This document shows, in pieces, positions 34,590 to 48,300 of a stretch of DNA of 64,000 nt. The translations under genes were made by a program, and so were the position numbers. The stretch is from assembly GCA_021464245.1 (NCBI GenBank), contig JADCRB010000025.1:5231947-5295946 (forward strand), written 5' to 3'. This stretch comes from Carallia brachiata. Its lineage: Eukaryota > Streptophyta > Magnoliopsida > Malpighiales > Rhizophoraceae. Position 1 is the stretch's first letter, and each line of letters begins with the position of its first letter. The notes below the pieces were generated by a model. The model did no database searches. It was not told where the DNA came from and was given only the letters and a program-made list of their open reading frames with translations.

Positions 34590-37500
34590 TTAATCTTTCC
34601 ATACATCACTCCCTCTTGCCTCTTCATTTAAGTCCTCAATGCCAGATCTAAACTTTCCAGTGACTCTGACACTACTACGAGGTCGTGATATAGGGTTATC
34701 TAGCAGAAAATCCTCCCTGTTCTTCCGCTTCTGTTTTGCACCTAGAAATCCAAAAGCAACAGCTTCCAATGCTTTAGTGGTCGGTGGTCTGTTTCTGGTG
34801 CCATGTCTGCGCATGTTCATGTTATATGACTGCTCAGAAGCCAAGTCAGATACTGGCACGGAAGTTTCCAGAGTACTGAACTCCTCAGACCCTCTGCTCG
34901 TATGATCAGACAATCTTTCTGCCAGTTCCATCATCAAAGGTTCAGTTTCAGTATCTTGTGGCACAGGTAAGTTCAGGTCAATCAACATCCGGGTTTGATT
35001 TTTTTCTCGAGGATATTCAGAACCAGCAAATTTATCATTGGTACCGCATTCATCACTAATATTTGGACTGCCCATGGATGAAGATAAGGTGGATGATGGC
35101 TTCTCGCGCAGATCTGCATGAAAGATAACATCCTGATTGATTGCAGAGCAACCAGCCTCATCTTGCTTTGACCTGGAACTAATCAAGGTATTGATTGTTC
35201 CACAGCTTGTCTTTGCACTGTCACAAGCAGTTAATAACTGTCGTGATCGTGCTGCAGGGGCTAAAAGAAATCTGTCAGCAGGTTTTGCTCTACGTGCTGC
35301 ATGGCTCTTGGCAGCCTTTGTTAGCTGCACGTCATTACACTTGTCAGGTCCCTGGTCCTTTGGTTTGGTTGCAGGAAGTAGCACATTCTGGTCTGGAAAA
35401 TTATTCTCAAATTTCTCCTCATCCCCCTTATCCTGATCGAGCTCCATGGATCGGAAAATATTCCTCTTGTTCCTATCAACATACGAGAGATCAGAAGAAT
35501 CAGATTCACCAGACAACTGCTCTTCAGAAGAGTCTCCATCACTTTCTTCGGAATCAGCACTGGTAATGGAAACATTCACAATTGCAGCCGGTAAGTTTCT
35601 GAGTTCTCGCACCTTGGTTGTTTCCCCATTAGCCAGACTTGTGTCAACAATAGTAAACTTTATATCTGTAAAGCGGCTTGAAATTCGTGGCTTCAGATCA
35701 CTATGGCATTGTTGATCAGGAAAATCTCCTTGATGAAAATTCATTCCATTGGTCCACCCATTTTCCTTATTGTTATTGTAGCCCTCAGCATTTAGGTCAA
35801 GCTCAAGAAGTGATGGATCTGAAGAAACTTTGTTGAGGACATCAGTTACAGAATCAAAATAGTGAGTTCCTTTCTCTAGTTTCCTTCTTGAGAACTTCTT
35901 GATACCAGGGACTAAAAAAACCAGAGAATTCCTGGAAGCACCAGCAAAACCATGACCATTAGGCTGCTCAGAATGCCACCCTCTGGCAAGTAAACGAGGC
36001 CAGACAGCTTCCCAGAAGAGATCATTTGATCGGGCCTTACTTAACCGATAGCCTCCAGTCAAGAAGTTAATTATTTCCGAATGTGTAAGCTTAGAGCACG
36101 CTTTGCCCATTGGTATTTCTGGGCGGACAGGAGAAACTTGACTGGACTTGCAAGGTTCCATGGCAAAGCCTGTAAGGTCCTTCTTTCCTTTACCAATTGC
36201 CACTGCCTCAACGAGGGAGCCCAAACCAACTTTAGCTTTCAAAGCAAATACATATTCTTCCAGTAACATTTTTCCTTCTGCAAATGTCTGAGAAGCCTAC
36301 AAAACACAAAGTAATAGGCAGCCAAGACAATGACATTGTAATTTACAGACAAAAATGAACAAAAGATTTTTGCCTCAAAAAATGAAAGGATATGCTCAAG
36401 TTTCAACATGCCTTTAAGACATTGAGTTTCATTTGTACTAAATCTAAATGCCATTGAGTTTCAGAACAAGATAGAACTATGCTAAAATAAAACCAAGAAA
36501 CAATAGCAGTAACTAGAAATCTAAAATGCCCTTGAGAACTTGTTGCTCAAAATTGCAACAGCGATAGATGGTCCTATTTAAAATCAATTTTCTCCAAATA
36601 AACCTGGACAATTATCTTACTCTAGCAAAGAAAAAAAAAATTGTATGACCTGAAAACTGCCAAGATTTTATGTGGACAGACAAGCCTGTGCATAAAACCA
36701 AACATAACAATAAACAAAACTCCATGCAGTGCGAGAAAAAGTAAAGAAAGCAAAACCAATGGAAAGTTTAAAGGTACAAGAAAGTACACAAAATCTTACT
36801 AATACCCGATCTAAAGGGGATGACTGGTTGCACGTTTAGCCCAAATCTAACACACGATTTAAAACTACGCTGTGAGGCTTAAAGAAGAAGCCATAATACA
36901 TATATGTGGAAATTGGTCGACAAAAAGTTTGAAGAAAAGTGCTCAAGACACATTTGCCCAAAAGCAACCACCCAAATCACTACATACTCCATGGAATATG
37001 GTATGTGTTCATCCTTTTGCCAACTTGTTTCACACATAAATATTGCAAACTTGCCATATAAACTAGGAACAAAAGGGAAAACAACATGAAAAAAGCAATC
37101 ACAAAATACCTCCAGCAAAGTCTTGTGGCATTCTTCTGACAAATGTGGAAGCAAACGGGATAAGAGTTCTTGTTGTCGCAACCCTGTAAAGATTCGTTGG
37201 CCATATATACATCTTCGACTTTTAATTTTTCTACACTCTGACCATCTACAGTATTTGTCAGACCTATAAAACTTCCCATAATAAAATGAAAGTATGTCAC
37301 CCAACCTTTTGGTCCCAACAAATTTCTTCACTTGAACAAGATTCTTTCCAAAAATATACAATCCAAGGAGAAGAGCAGCCTCTTCCACATCAGTCCATGC
37401 ATCGCCAATAGAACCAGGAACCATGCAGTAGCCTTTCCTTCCATAGTTCTGATGCATTTTATTTTTCAATCCTTGGCAAAAGTAGCCCTCCAGAATTTCC

Positions 37501-37937
37501 TCCACCCATCCCAACATCCATCAAAACGTCAAGAGGCTCAGGTTTGATGTCAGAAATTTGCATCTGTAAACTGCTTCCTGATTTTACGTATTCATTTCTA
37601 TGGGATGATGGACCAAATCAGCAGGAAAATCTGGCATTTCGTGTTTGACAAATTTATATTCTTCACTGATCTGCATTAATGATATGGGTAATCCAACTAA
37701 AAATCTATACGAACTACTGGGCACTACTACATCAGTTGGGCTCCCATTCGGTAACATATGGGCAGGTTCTGTCATCAGTTGTGGAATTTCAACTTGATAC
37801 TGCTTTCCAATGCGAGGAAGCAGCTCAGGATCTCTGGAAACATCAGATATGCCAGGAGCTACTTCAGAAAGTGATTGCTCTTCTTCTGATTTGTATCCCA
37901 TGGAACTTTCATTATGACATACTTCAACAGTATCCAT
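34590..37937 (-). CDS. Plant SANT-domain nuclear protein (ELM2/SANT-like family)
   Basis: Two coding exons: 37941-37110 and 36296-34590 (569 codons), joined by a GT-AG intron at LLE/ASQTF. Total about 845 residues. The start (37937) is MDTVEVCHNE; PRIGKQYQVEIPQLM and VGLPISLM follow. The SANT domain (AWTDVEEAALLLGLYIFGKN, KKFVGTKRLGDILSFYYGKF, RWSE) precedes plant-specific blocks CIYGQRIFTG, RQQELLSRLLPHLSEEC, GKACSKLTHSEIINFL and SNDLFWEAVWPRLLARGWHS. The C terminus is acidic/Ser-rich, has a possible EAR-like motif MLIDLNLPV and a basic stretch KQKRKNRED. This is the family of Arabidopsis At2g47820 and At1g55050, reported to work with histone deacetylase HDA6; I recall this and have not checked it. 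Exon 1 has two frame breaks: one base short near 37602-37604 (GGG on plus) and one extra near 37486-37488 (CCC on plus). Between them the middle frame reads NEYVKSGSSLQMQISDIKPE, clearly coding. Confidence 0.85.
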
Positions 37938-39785
37938 CTATCTGCATTGGGTTTAAATAAATGAAGACAGTTATTTTGATTTTATAGGTAACATACAGGC
38001 AAAGCATGTATGACATCATCAACAAAGAAAGAAGCACTGATATTTTCCCAACGTTATGGAGAATTGATCAACCTTTCTTTTTTAATTCTCTGACGAAATA
38101 GCATCAATATCTTCAAACTGAGACTCAAGCAAAGGAAAACATAGTATAAGAGCACAAAGTTTTATGTCTACAGAGAGCGCTAAAATGGTTCAAACAAGCA
38201 GAGGAAAAGTTTCAATCTTTCATCTCCAACCATTTTCTTTTACCTGGAATCTGTTAGGATCATCTTAAACCTGAGAGACATAAAGTTCATTCATTTAAGG
38301 TAAAACGCTTAAATTAATCAACAAAAATTAAAAGAAAATTAAAAGGCATAAAAAATTAAAAATTGACCAATAAAAAAGAATCACAGAAGCACATCCATTA
38401 TCAGAACTTTTTGGCCTCCATAGTCGTCTAAAACCCCCATTTTCAGTATGTATTTTCCTTTTATATTTTCTTATTCATTTTTCTGTTTGGAAAAGAAAAA
38501 CAGATGAAACATTTTTTTTGCTACAATATACAAGTTCAGGAAATGAAAAATTAGGAAACTTATTTACAAAGAATGATTTTCTCACCCAAATTTGAAAAAA
38601 ATAAAAATAAAAATTCGGATGTCAAAAGGTTTCATTTTACACGTTGTAAGTATTTTCTTCTTTCTTTTTTTTTTTTTTTTCGTTCAGAATGTATAGTAGC
38701 AAACTGGAAAGCCATCATTTGAAAGAACATCCATAATTTCTATACTAAAAGGCAAAATGAGGCAATGCATAAGGATATATGACAGACTTCAACTCAACCA
38801 GAGATTCTAAATTCTAATAAACTGGGTGTCACCACAAATTAATATGTTTATGGTAAAAAGCCACAAAAAAATATTTATCTCAGTAATTTAATGCCAAAAA
38901 AAAAAAACCAGTAAATTTAATATCCTGAAACCGCACGTAAATAAAAAAATAAATAAACAGTAAAATAACACAACACCACAAAAAGGTAGCTATCAACAAC
39001 TAAACAAGCAAGCATAGGCATAGCAACCAACCCCAGATCCATTTTAGAACCCCAAAACCAATAACAAAACAAGCAAACAATCCCTCGTAAAGAAGAAGCT
39101 CCAACTCCCCAAAGAAAGACAGTGGCCCCATATTTTCACCCACATTTTTTTCCTCGAAAACCAATCTCAAAAATCATATTTCATATAAACCAAACCACTG
39201 GCATTCAAAGTTTTGCTTTTAACGCAGTATATATATAAAAATAATTAAAAAAAAAAAACAAAGCTCTCATTGAAGAAAAAAATAGGAAATACAAAAAAAC
39301 AATAACAAAGACAACAGTTAGAATTCCAAAAATGATCCCCGAGAAAATTCAACCTTACCTTTATAGATGAGTAGAAAACCGTTAACCCCACAAAGAGTAC
39401 AGGGGCATTAAATTTAATTAAATTAAATTTCACTTCATAACAAGCAAATCACGACGGCAACCAATTTAACAAAAAAAAATAAACTAAAATGAAAAATTTT
39501 CAAAACCAAGAAACAAAATTTTAAATTTACTATATTCCTCCTCCTCCTCGACTCAGAAAAAGAAAAAAGCCGTCAAAGAAAAGCCAAGTGAAAAAGAAAA
39601 AAAAAAAAAAAAGAGCTAACTTGGGAAGATGGGCGTCCACCGATTCACTCGTTAAGGGCTGAATAATGAACCAAAAAAAACGTAACTTTTTGACGCTAAG
39701 ACGAAAACAAACACACAAACAACAAGCACATCAACATACACAACAACAAAGCACACATGTTAAGTACATGGGGCGAGAGAGGTAC

Positions 39786-39890
39786 CTTGTAGAACAGAGC
39801 TGGGGGGGCTTTATGGCTTAAAAAGATTTGATTTTTGATAGAGAAAGAAAGAGAGACGGACGAGAGCAAAGATGGGTCGTGTCTCTCTTC
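39786..39890 (-). other. 5'-UTR exon of the SANT-domain gene
   Basis: The minus strand ends in ACAAG with the donor GTACCT at 39785. The acceptor is CAATGCAG just before 37941, four bases ahead of the ATG. The 5'-UTR intron is therefore about 1.84 kb. A possible 27-base extra noncoding exon lies near 38250-38275 (CTCTCAG acceptor, CCAG/GTAAAA donor). The exon's outer end is inferred from the TATA box. Confidence 0.55.
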
Positions 39891-39910
39891 CTCTCTCGCC
39901 AGTCCGCTCT

Positions 39911-39922
39911 GCTTTATAAAGA
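39911..39922 (-). promoter_or_regulatory. TATA box of the SANT-domain gene
   Basis: TCTTTATAAAGC on the minus strand, in a GA/CT-rich promoter (39840-39985 is largely GAGA repeats). Its spacing to the donor at 39785 leaves about 100 bases of leader exon. Confidence 0.6.
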
Positions 39923-39985
39923 GAGAAAAATATTTTGTAGCAGTTCTTAGAGAGAGAAACTGAGAGAGATAGAGAAAGAGGGACG

Positions 39986-42900
39986 AAAATGATATCTCCA
40001 CGCGCTTTCCCAAGTGCGTGAAGGTACCGTCGCCCATTGGCTCCACCTGGCTTTTTCTTTAAGATTCTACTTTGTTATCATCATATTAAATTAATCATGA
40101 AATTTAAAGATTTGACTAGGTAGAAAATGCGATAAGGAAAAGAAGTATAATTTACTTAATAATTTATATTAATTTTTTAAAAATTTAATAAATTTTATTA
40201 AATCACATCAATACAAGTCTATTATATTCTTGCTGAGTTGCCAACAAATTTTCTGATAAATTTAAATTAAATATACTAAAGATTAAAGTAGTGATTAGAT
40301 TTGTAAAAAAACAAAGAAAAAAGGCCTATTGGTTCAATAATAACCTGCCACGTAAATATTGGTTAAAACTTATCAGGATTTATTATATGGTCAAATAATT
40401 TTTTCTTACTATGTCCACATGTATTTTTTTTGTACAACTATAAATATTTTTTTGTGCAACCACATAAAAAAATGTATAACGAAAAAATAATAATATTTTT
40501 AAAATTATTTTTTATCGATTTAGTTACATAAAATATATTTTTAATTACATAAAAAAATTTTATATAAAAATAATAAAAAAAATTATTTGACCATAAACTT
40601 TTTCCATCGTGGGTGCCAACCAGCGGAAAGTTTTTGCGTGACAAAACCAATATGCATCCTGGCGTCGCTTACGTCAAATTCGGATACAAAGGTTGGTCTT
40701 TTGCTGCGAATCGGTTGCGCTGCAATTTTTGTGCAATAAAAAAATTAGATTTACATCATAATTACAATTATTTGTGAATTCTTTAATCTAACATAAAATC
40801 ATTAACAAAAATTAAAAATAGTGAACTTTAATAGACACACAAACTGTGTGATGCCACCTAACCAAGTTTTTTCCCTTCAAAATGTGAAATCTCAATTCTT
40901 AAATCATATGTACGTTAAAATTTGAAAGCATGAACCAACCAAATTAGTCGCCTAGGAGCGCAGCTCTTAAAGGGCAGGGCCCTTATATTAAGGGTAAAGT
41001 TACATATGAGCCGAGTTGAATACAAATTTATTAAATTCAAGTATCGACTTATTTATTAAGTGAGTTTAAAAATAAAATTTGGTATTATTATCATTTAATA
41101 ACAAGTTAAAATCAAGCTGAGTCTACAATTATCGAGTCAAGTTTTTAAACTTTTAACGAACTATGTAATATAATTTTGTAATATTAATAAAATAATTAAA
41201 ATTAACAAAATTTATTATTATACATAAAATAAAAGGACAACAAATGTTTGTTTAAATAAACTAACTAATAAAAAATTAATATTTAATTTTAATAAATAAA
41301 TATAAATATATGTAACATATAATTTTGAAAAATGAGTCTAAGTAATTATTTTTATAATATAAAAAATGAGCTTTTTTAATATTATGTAAAAAAATTTTTA
41401 AACGAACTGTTTACGAGTTTAATTGAGTCGAGTCACTGATCTTTTAACGAACATATCGATTCATTTACAGCCCTAATTAAGAGTATCATTAAACCATATA
41501 ATTCATTTTATATAAGCAAATTTTAATGGGTTTCTACCAAATCAAGATTATTTTTGTTTGATTTGCAACACCCAAACTGCAAAACGGAATAATTCATACC
41601 GCAATTTACTAATAGTAGTTTAACTAATTTTTTTTCGCTCTCTTTAAGCAATTCTGAAATCGTTGAAACCATAATTAAAAATTTAATTTAACCACGGGAT
41701 ATACTTTAATGAACACCAAATTTTAATTTTTATAGTGAATTTGAAGTTTAAACTGAGAGAACTCACCTAAACTTGCCCCTTCTTTCAACTTATATATATA
41801 TATATATGTTTGAAAGAAATCGGCACAAATTAACTCTTGCGCTCAGTACAGGCGAGCGCATAGTGTTTTGCTGTCTTTGTTGAGAGTGCATGGAATCGCA
41901 GAACAAGAGTGTCGGATAAGAACTGCGCTTTTAAATGGATGGAGTTTACTGAAATGACCAAATTAGCCTCCGGAGATCTGTTCTCGTTTAAGAAAATGGT
42001 AAAATAACGAGGATAGACCTGGGTCATTTCCTTGTTTAACTATTAACATATTACATGATTAAACAATGTGTGGTTAAGATAATGAAGAGGCTCGTTCAAT
42101 AGAAAATATCACAAGTTAGAATTTCTATTAAATAAATTAAATGACAAAGGTTAAATATACGTTGATTTTATAAGCTCACGAACAAGCTAGTAATATATGT
42201 TGTATTTATGAGGTGTGCTCTTTTATAGTTCCAACTTACTTTTTTCGGTAATGGAACGCAATTCTTCATCACATGTTTGTGGGTACTCATACTTATTCAT
42301 CTTTTATCTTAAAAAATATTACAAATTTGAAAGCTTTATATATGGAATTTCCAGTTCCTATTAACTTAAGTGATTTGGAAAGCTAGAAGATTTTACTGGT
42401 TAACTTAATTTGTCCTTGGTTAATTATAAGATTTATTTTTGGTGTAAAAAGTAATTGATATAATTTAAATCTTTAAGTAATATAATCATGGTTCGATGTT
42501 GTCGATCGCCAAGGATACCAATTCCTTATTCATGGGTTTGCAAAAACAATGAAGCCAAAATGTGGTGTCTATGATATATCCCAAGATCTCATGTATTTAT
42601 GTAATTGACGACAAAAAGAAAACTCTGTTAAAAATAATTTATACCGTTGATTAACAGTTCAAAAGAAATGACAAGCAAATGATAGATTTACTACTAGTAG
42701 GATTAGAATTTGCATGCAAGGAACCAACGAGGTTAGTCTGGTTGGATATAAGAGATTTTTTTTTTTTTAAAAAAGAATATATTAAGAGTTAAACTTTCGC
42801 CTTTCAAATATTTTTTACAAAAATATGTGTTGTAGTTGGAATAATTTGCACTTTTTGAAGTGTCATTAGAAGTGCATCCTCCTTAATCTATAATATCTAA

Positions 42901-43420
42901 TAAATAATCACTATTATTGTGTTAAAAAAAGGAAAAAAATTTGTAATTTTACTCTAATAATTTCAAAATAGTTATAAAAAAAATATAAATTATTATATAA
43001 TTGATTTTATGAAAGAATAAAAATAAAAAAATTGTCCAATAAAATTGGAAAAAATTATATAACTATTTATTTTTATAAATTTTACTAACTCCAGTTACTT
43101 TTATTTTTCGTTTTTATAATTGTTCGATTGTGATATATATTAATAGATTATCAAAAAATTGAAAATTTAATATATTACAAAGTTTTTGTTAAAAAATATT
43201 GATATATTAATTTTTAATTAATATTTTAAAAAATAATTACCCGTAACAAATTTTTATTTTATTATGTGAAAAATTTTTTTTTTATTAATAAAAATAATTT
43301 ACATGCAAAGCAAGCTGCTCTTTTCTGACAACAATCCTAAGAAGGTGGCCCTATCAGCGAGGTTTATAGCATTACGTGTCCAATTACCGGTTGAGTTGAA
43401 CCAACTGAGGTTTGCATTCT
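39986..43420. other. Intergenic region, one foldback element
   Basis: Apart from the element at 40378-40606, no gene is seen. 41820-42030 is less AT-rich than its surroundings and contains near-inverted GAAATGACC/GGGTCATTTC words. It might be an unidentified short element. Confidence 0.45.
40378..40606. mobile_element. Foldback MITE, third member of the GTGCAAC family
   Basis: The left arm ATGGTCAAATAATTTTTTCT then TCCACATGTATTTTTTTTGTACAAC is mirrored on the right by ...AAAAAATTATTTGACCATAA. The order of inner motifs is the same as at 18531-18786, with C-to-T-type changes throughout, as expected of an older, methylated copy. Confidence 0.7.
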
Positions 43421-43641
43421 AGCTTGTGTTTGGACAGGGAGAAAATAAAGTGAAAGAAAATTGTGACAAGAAAATAGAAAAATAAGAAAAGAAGTTGTAA
43501 AAAAAAAAATTATGAAAAAATATATTATTTGAATAAATAAAAAAACATATGAGAAAAAAATGATGAGATAAAAAATAAATAGTAAATTTTCTTTACTCCA
43601 CTTTCTTTTGTTCATTTTTTTCTGAAATCCAAACAGGCCTT
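43421..43641. mobile_element. MITE with GTTTGGA ends
   Basis: The left end AGCTTGTGTTTGGACAGGGA and the reversed right end AAGGCCTGTTTGGATTTC are inverted repeats. The interior is almost only A and G on this strand. About 220 bp and noncoding. The ends resemble those of the element inside the NIP7 pseudogene. Confidence 0.65.
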
Positions 43642-44427
43642 AATCTTTAACCAGACAAGAAAAAATGAAAAAGAAAAATGGGCAATCCCCATGAAAATAA
43701 CGAGTAAGCAAAGAGATCCATTTGACGGTTACGTCTCTTAAACGCTCCCTATTATCCCACAGCAATGCCTTTTTTTCTTTGGTAGGAAATGAAAAGTGTA
43801 GGACATATACTTTCCAATAAAAAATAAAAAATAAAAGTATAGGTAATATTCATACATACAGGTCTCGTAGAAAATCATGTTACATCGGAGAAATATATAT
43901 TAAAAATGTGAATTACGGGATATTTTGACAAAAATTTAAACGCATGATTTTAAAAAGTTATTTTATTTTTAGATCTCAAGATTAAGTGGTGGCAGCAATG
44001 TTATTTTCCTTATGTTGGGAAAATTGTCAATTTTCTTGAAAATTTAATAGTATTTGCTAACTGTTTCCTTTGATGATTGGGTAATCTGCAAAGGTACAAC
44101 GATTTATTCCGTCAAAAAAAAAAAAAAGGTACTCTGCAAATACAAAGCCAAATTTCTTGTTTTTTCGTTTCTTTTCCTCCAACGTTAACAAGTAGAACAA
44201 ACTACAAAGCAAAATAGTTTTGCTCGGAGACGACACACGACTACCTAGAAATTGCCGTACGGAATGATTTGTCCACGCGCGGTCAACGAGCGTGAGACAA
44301 AAATCCTCGTTTTAATGGATTTCTTTCGTCAGAAAGACTAAAACAACCCCACAGCTTTTTTTTATCCTCCTTATTGGACATGCTATAAGTGTACATACAT
44401 TCTGTACCTGTCGTCTGTAAAAAATTA

Positions 44428-44784
44428 AATTAATATATAAAAATATTATTAATTTTATTTCAAATAATAAATTTAATATTAATTTTAAAAAATAATAATT
44501 TATTCCTTTTTAAATTTTTTTAACAAATTTAATATATAATTATTTTATATAAATAAAATGTATTAATTTTGATACACATTTATAAAATTATATATGTTTT
44601 AATAATATAATAATCATATAAGTTATTACTATATCATTGAAATAAATAAATTCTATTCAAAAAATTTTATAGTATATTATATTTATTACAAAAAAATTTA
44701 AAAAAAGATAAACTATTACTTTTAAAATTAGTATTACACTTGTTACTTTAAATAAAATTAATGATATTTTTGTATATTGACTCT
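44428..44784. mobile_element. MITE, same family as 19229-19560
   Basis: The left end ATTAATATATAAAAATATTA and the reversed right end GTCAATATACAAAAATATCA are inverted repeats. Both arms continue with ATTAATTTTATTT and TAATATTAATTTTAAAA-like words. The central AATAATCATATAAGTTA is shared with the 19.2-kb copy. Confidence 0.65.
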
Positions 44785-45306
44785 AAAAAATTTCATTTGT
44801 AGCTACCTACGGATGGGATTGTAATCCAATGCGGTTAAATTACGAGTTTCTTGGTAAATATTGTAAAACAGAAAATTAATTTATGTTTATTTTTACGAAT
44901 ATTGAAGTATGATAATTGATAAATTATTTGTAGTATTAATTTTGATACATATTTATAAAATTATATATGTTTTAATAATATAATAATCATATACATTAGT
45001 ACTATATCATTGAAATAAATAAATTCTGTTCAAAAAATTTTATGGTACATTAGATTTATTACAAAAAAGTTTTAAAAAAGATAAACTATTACTTTTAAAA
45101 TTAATATTACACTTATTACTTTAAATAAAATTAATGATATTTTTGTATATTGACTCTAAAAAATTTCATTTGTAGCTACCTACGGATGGGATTGTAATCC
45201 AATGCGGTTAAATTACGAGTTTCTTGGTAAATATTGTAAAACAGAAAATTAATTTATGTTTATTTTTACGAATATTGAAGTGTGATAATTGATAAATTAT
45301 TTGTAG
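44561..45306. repeat. Tandem duplication, 2 x 373 bp
   Basis: Copy 1 is 44561-44933 and copy 2 is 44934-45306, directly abutting and of equal length. They differ at only about ten positions by eye (for example CACATT/CATATT at the start). Each unit has the right part of the MITE plus about 140 bp of flank containing CTACCTACGGATGGGATTGT. The duplication therefore happened after the MITE inserted. Confidence 0.9.
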
Positions 45307-48300
45307 CAGGTAAACTCTAGATATATAAAATGAAGGATAGGGATGGGGTCCATAAGCAAATACTGAAAAACTTATAATAAGATTTTTTTTTTTTTTTTTT
45401 TTGTCCATGCGGTTACATATTATAAGATCTTATTGGTAAGCAATTTTTTTTTTCCATTTGGGCTAATTAGTTTATTAACGTTGAGGATTTGGTAAAAAAT
45501 AATTTATTTTTGAATATTATAATGTTATAATTTATTTTACTGTAAAGTACTGCTATCATGTATAAAAAAAGCACGTCTGTTAATTTCATTAACAATGAAC
45601 ACGTGAACATGATGTAACAAAAATTATTTAATGATATTTTACGTATCAAATTATTAATGAAAAAACTCACTCTTTCCGTTATATGCCTAATCAGTCATCA
45701 AATTGTTCAGTTGATACATCAAATATAAGTATAACTGACTTTATATTTTCTATAAATTAGATTAGTCTATGTTAATTTTACTCACAATTCAATTCTCTAC
45801 TCACCAGTCCAGTCATTTTGAGGGCAAGTTGTTGCTTTTTCTTATTCCATGTGATACATAAATGTAGAGGTCATGCATTCAATTAGTTCCATGTTTAAGT
45901 ATAATCAATATCAACAAACTCCTTATAATCCATCACCATTATCAACAAGCTTATTGTTGCATAAATTCTCTTTTCATGTCTTGCAAAATGCTTTAGGGCC
46001 TTCCCAATTTCTTCTCGTATACAACATCCATGAGCGTTCATGATCCATCTACAATCAAAACTTGAATTGAATTTGCAATATTTATCTGGATCCGCAAGAC
46101 TAGGCATTAAGAACTAATTTGACATTTATTTGCCATTGTGAAGAGAAAGTCAAGAAATAATCAATTTATAAAAGGGAAACTAAAATAAAAAAAAAAAAGA
46201 TAAAAAGAACTCGAAATTAGGGGGAATGGTAAGCTTATTCACTGTGTTGACAACTAGAAGTGCAAGTGGTAACACGGTCTGAGTCCTTACCATTACGTGT
46301 CTGATCACTGGCCGAGGTTGGTGACTACCTAATATTTTTGTCATCTTTATTATCTTATAAAAAAATTTATTTTTTTTTTTTTAAAAAGTGCAATAAAAAA
46401 CAGATCTAAACATTTAACATTTTTTTCCTCGTGTTTGATTAGCTAGTTGATGAGTTAATAGTTTAGTAAGGCGATGATCAATAGTTGATCTAAGAGGATA
46501 ATCAGTTGCACTGAGATTGAAACATGACCCAGACACCTCAGGAGCGGAGCAGAGTGAAAAAGAACAATTTCAAGAAAAATTGTTGTTGGGCTGACTTTTC
46601 TCTAACAGTCTCCAATAAAGTTATATAATCTTTTTATTGTTGGAGTTTAATTTTTTAGACATATATAGTTATTTAATTGTGAGCCCTACTTACTTACTAA
46701 GGTAACACTTATTTAAATTACAAATTTTTATAATTATAATTGAGTTATTCTGTTGGTTTAATTATTATAAATTTATTTGATTATTAAGTCAAATATCTTT
46801 CAGATTCATTAAATCAAATACTTTTTAGATTCATTAGGTCAAATATGTTTTTAACGATCAAACTGACAAAAACTCGAACCTAAAAAACTTAGGGAATATA
46901 AGACTCAATTAAAAAAATTAAATAATTTAAGATTTAATTATAAAAATTTATAAAAATTTAAAACTTAAATGAGTATTATTCGTCTTACTCACCTAATTCA
47001 CAAAAAAAAAAAAAAAAAAAAGCTAAAGAAATGGACATAAAACGATAAAATTGGCTAAAAGATTTCTTTGGTATTTTATTGAGGGAAAATTAAGGTTGCT
47101 TGCTGTGATTAAACAGAATTGAAGTATACACGACGTACAAATCGTCTAAACTCTTGTGATCGTTTGTTTTCTACAATGCAGTAGTCTCCGAGTCAAAGTC
47201 AAAGTTTGATAAGACGCTAAAAAGTCTACTCACCTGATATTGAAATGGGAATAAAATTTGTTCTCAAGAAATACAAAGGATTGGAGGAAAATTCCTTTAG
47301 TCCATATCTGGTAAAAAATAGGTGGTGGTTGGATGCTTGGGTTTTTGACCAGGTTCAAAGTAAAAGAATATGGTTCTTTAAGAACTATTGCTTTTAAGTG
47401 AAGAAAAATACATTAGAAGCATACCTCCTGATGCATTCAGGCCGAACACATGAATGTTTGTATCACATGTACAAAATTATATCTCACAAAAATAACATTC
47501 CATATCGCATAAAAGAGTTTCATAATAATATAGTAGATATTTATGTTAAATTTGTTTATGCTTATTTTATATAAAATATTATCTGTATGATATATAATGT
47601 TTTATACGAGATATAAAATTTTTTTTTGTCTACTTAAGTTTACTCATTAAGTAATTCACTTTTAAAGAAGTATAAGTAGATATACTATTTATTTAACAAT
47701 ATCAAAATACTAAATTAAATTTATTTACAAAAATTTTTAACTATTTTATAACTATCTAATAATTTATATCATCTTATATCCATAAATATTTTAATAAAGG
47801 TGAGCCAGTTAATTTTACTTTGGTAGAATTGAAGCCGACACGCCCGCCATGCCTATTTCAGCAGTTGACTAACGACTTGGTTCCGCAAATTCTCTCCCTA
47901 AGCACATTGAAACTTCTAACTTTCTATTAGCGCTGTCATTGTTTATTCCGTCGCATTGAAGGTTCTTTTGTTTTTTTCTTAATGTTTGTAGGTAACCCAT
48001 TTTCGCAGGGGATAAGCAAGCCAAAAATTATGGAAGAATGAAAGAAAATAATTAATCTCTTGTAGTCTACCTATAAAAAAACATTCATGAACAAGTTGAG
48101 AAAAGGGATACCAGTCTTTAAAAAAATTCATGAACTAATTATAGTAAAATTTGGATTTTCTGTTTGGGTGCTACCAGAAAGTCAGGTCATAAGAATTCCT
48201 CCAATCTGAATTGTAGGAAATTAAAAAGAATTTCTGACAATTCAATACAAATGAGGCGTCGATCCAGCGGCCTGTAATTACAAGGGTAAAGTCTAGAATT

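Noticed and set aside
35137..36266. Plus-strand frames opposite the SANT-domain gene
   Set aside because: They are antisense to a well-supported conserved coding exon.
37550..37600. A tiny intron (GT near 37616, AG near 37567) to explain the first frame break in the SANT gene
   Set aside because: It would be about 50 bases, below the usual plant minimum, and the skipped sequence reads as coding in the middle frame.
45895..46107. A 70-residue minus-strand frame starting DPDKYCKF, faintly like a Gypsy gag or protease linker
   Set aside because: Only a few residues resemble the motif; no LTR, reverse transcriptase or further homology is nearby.
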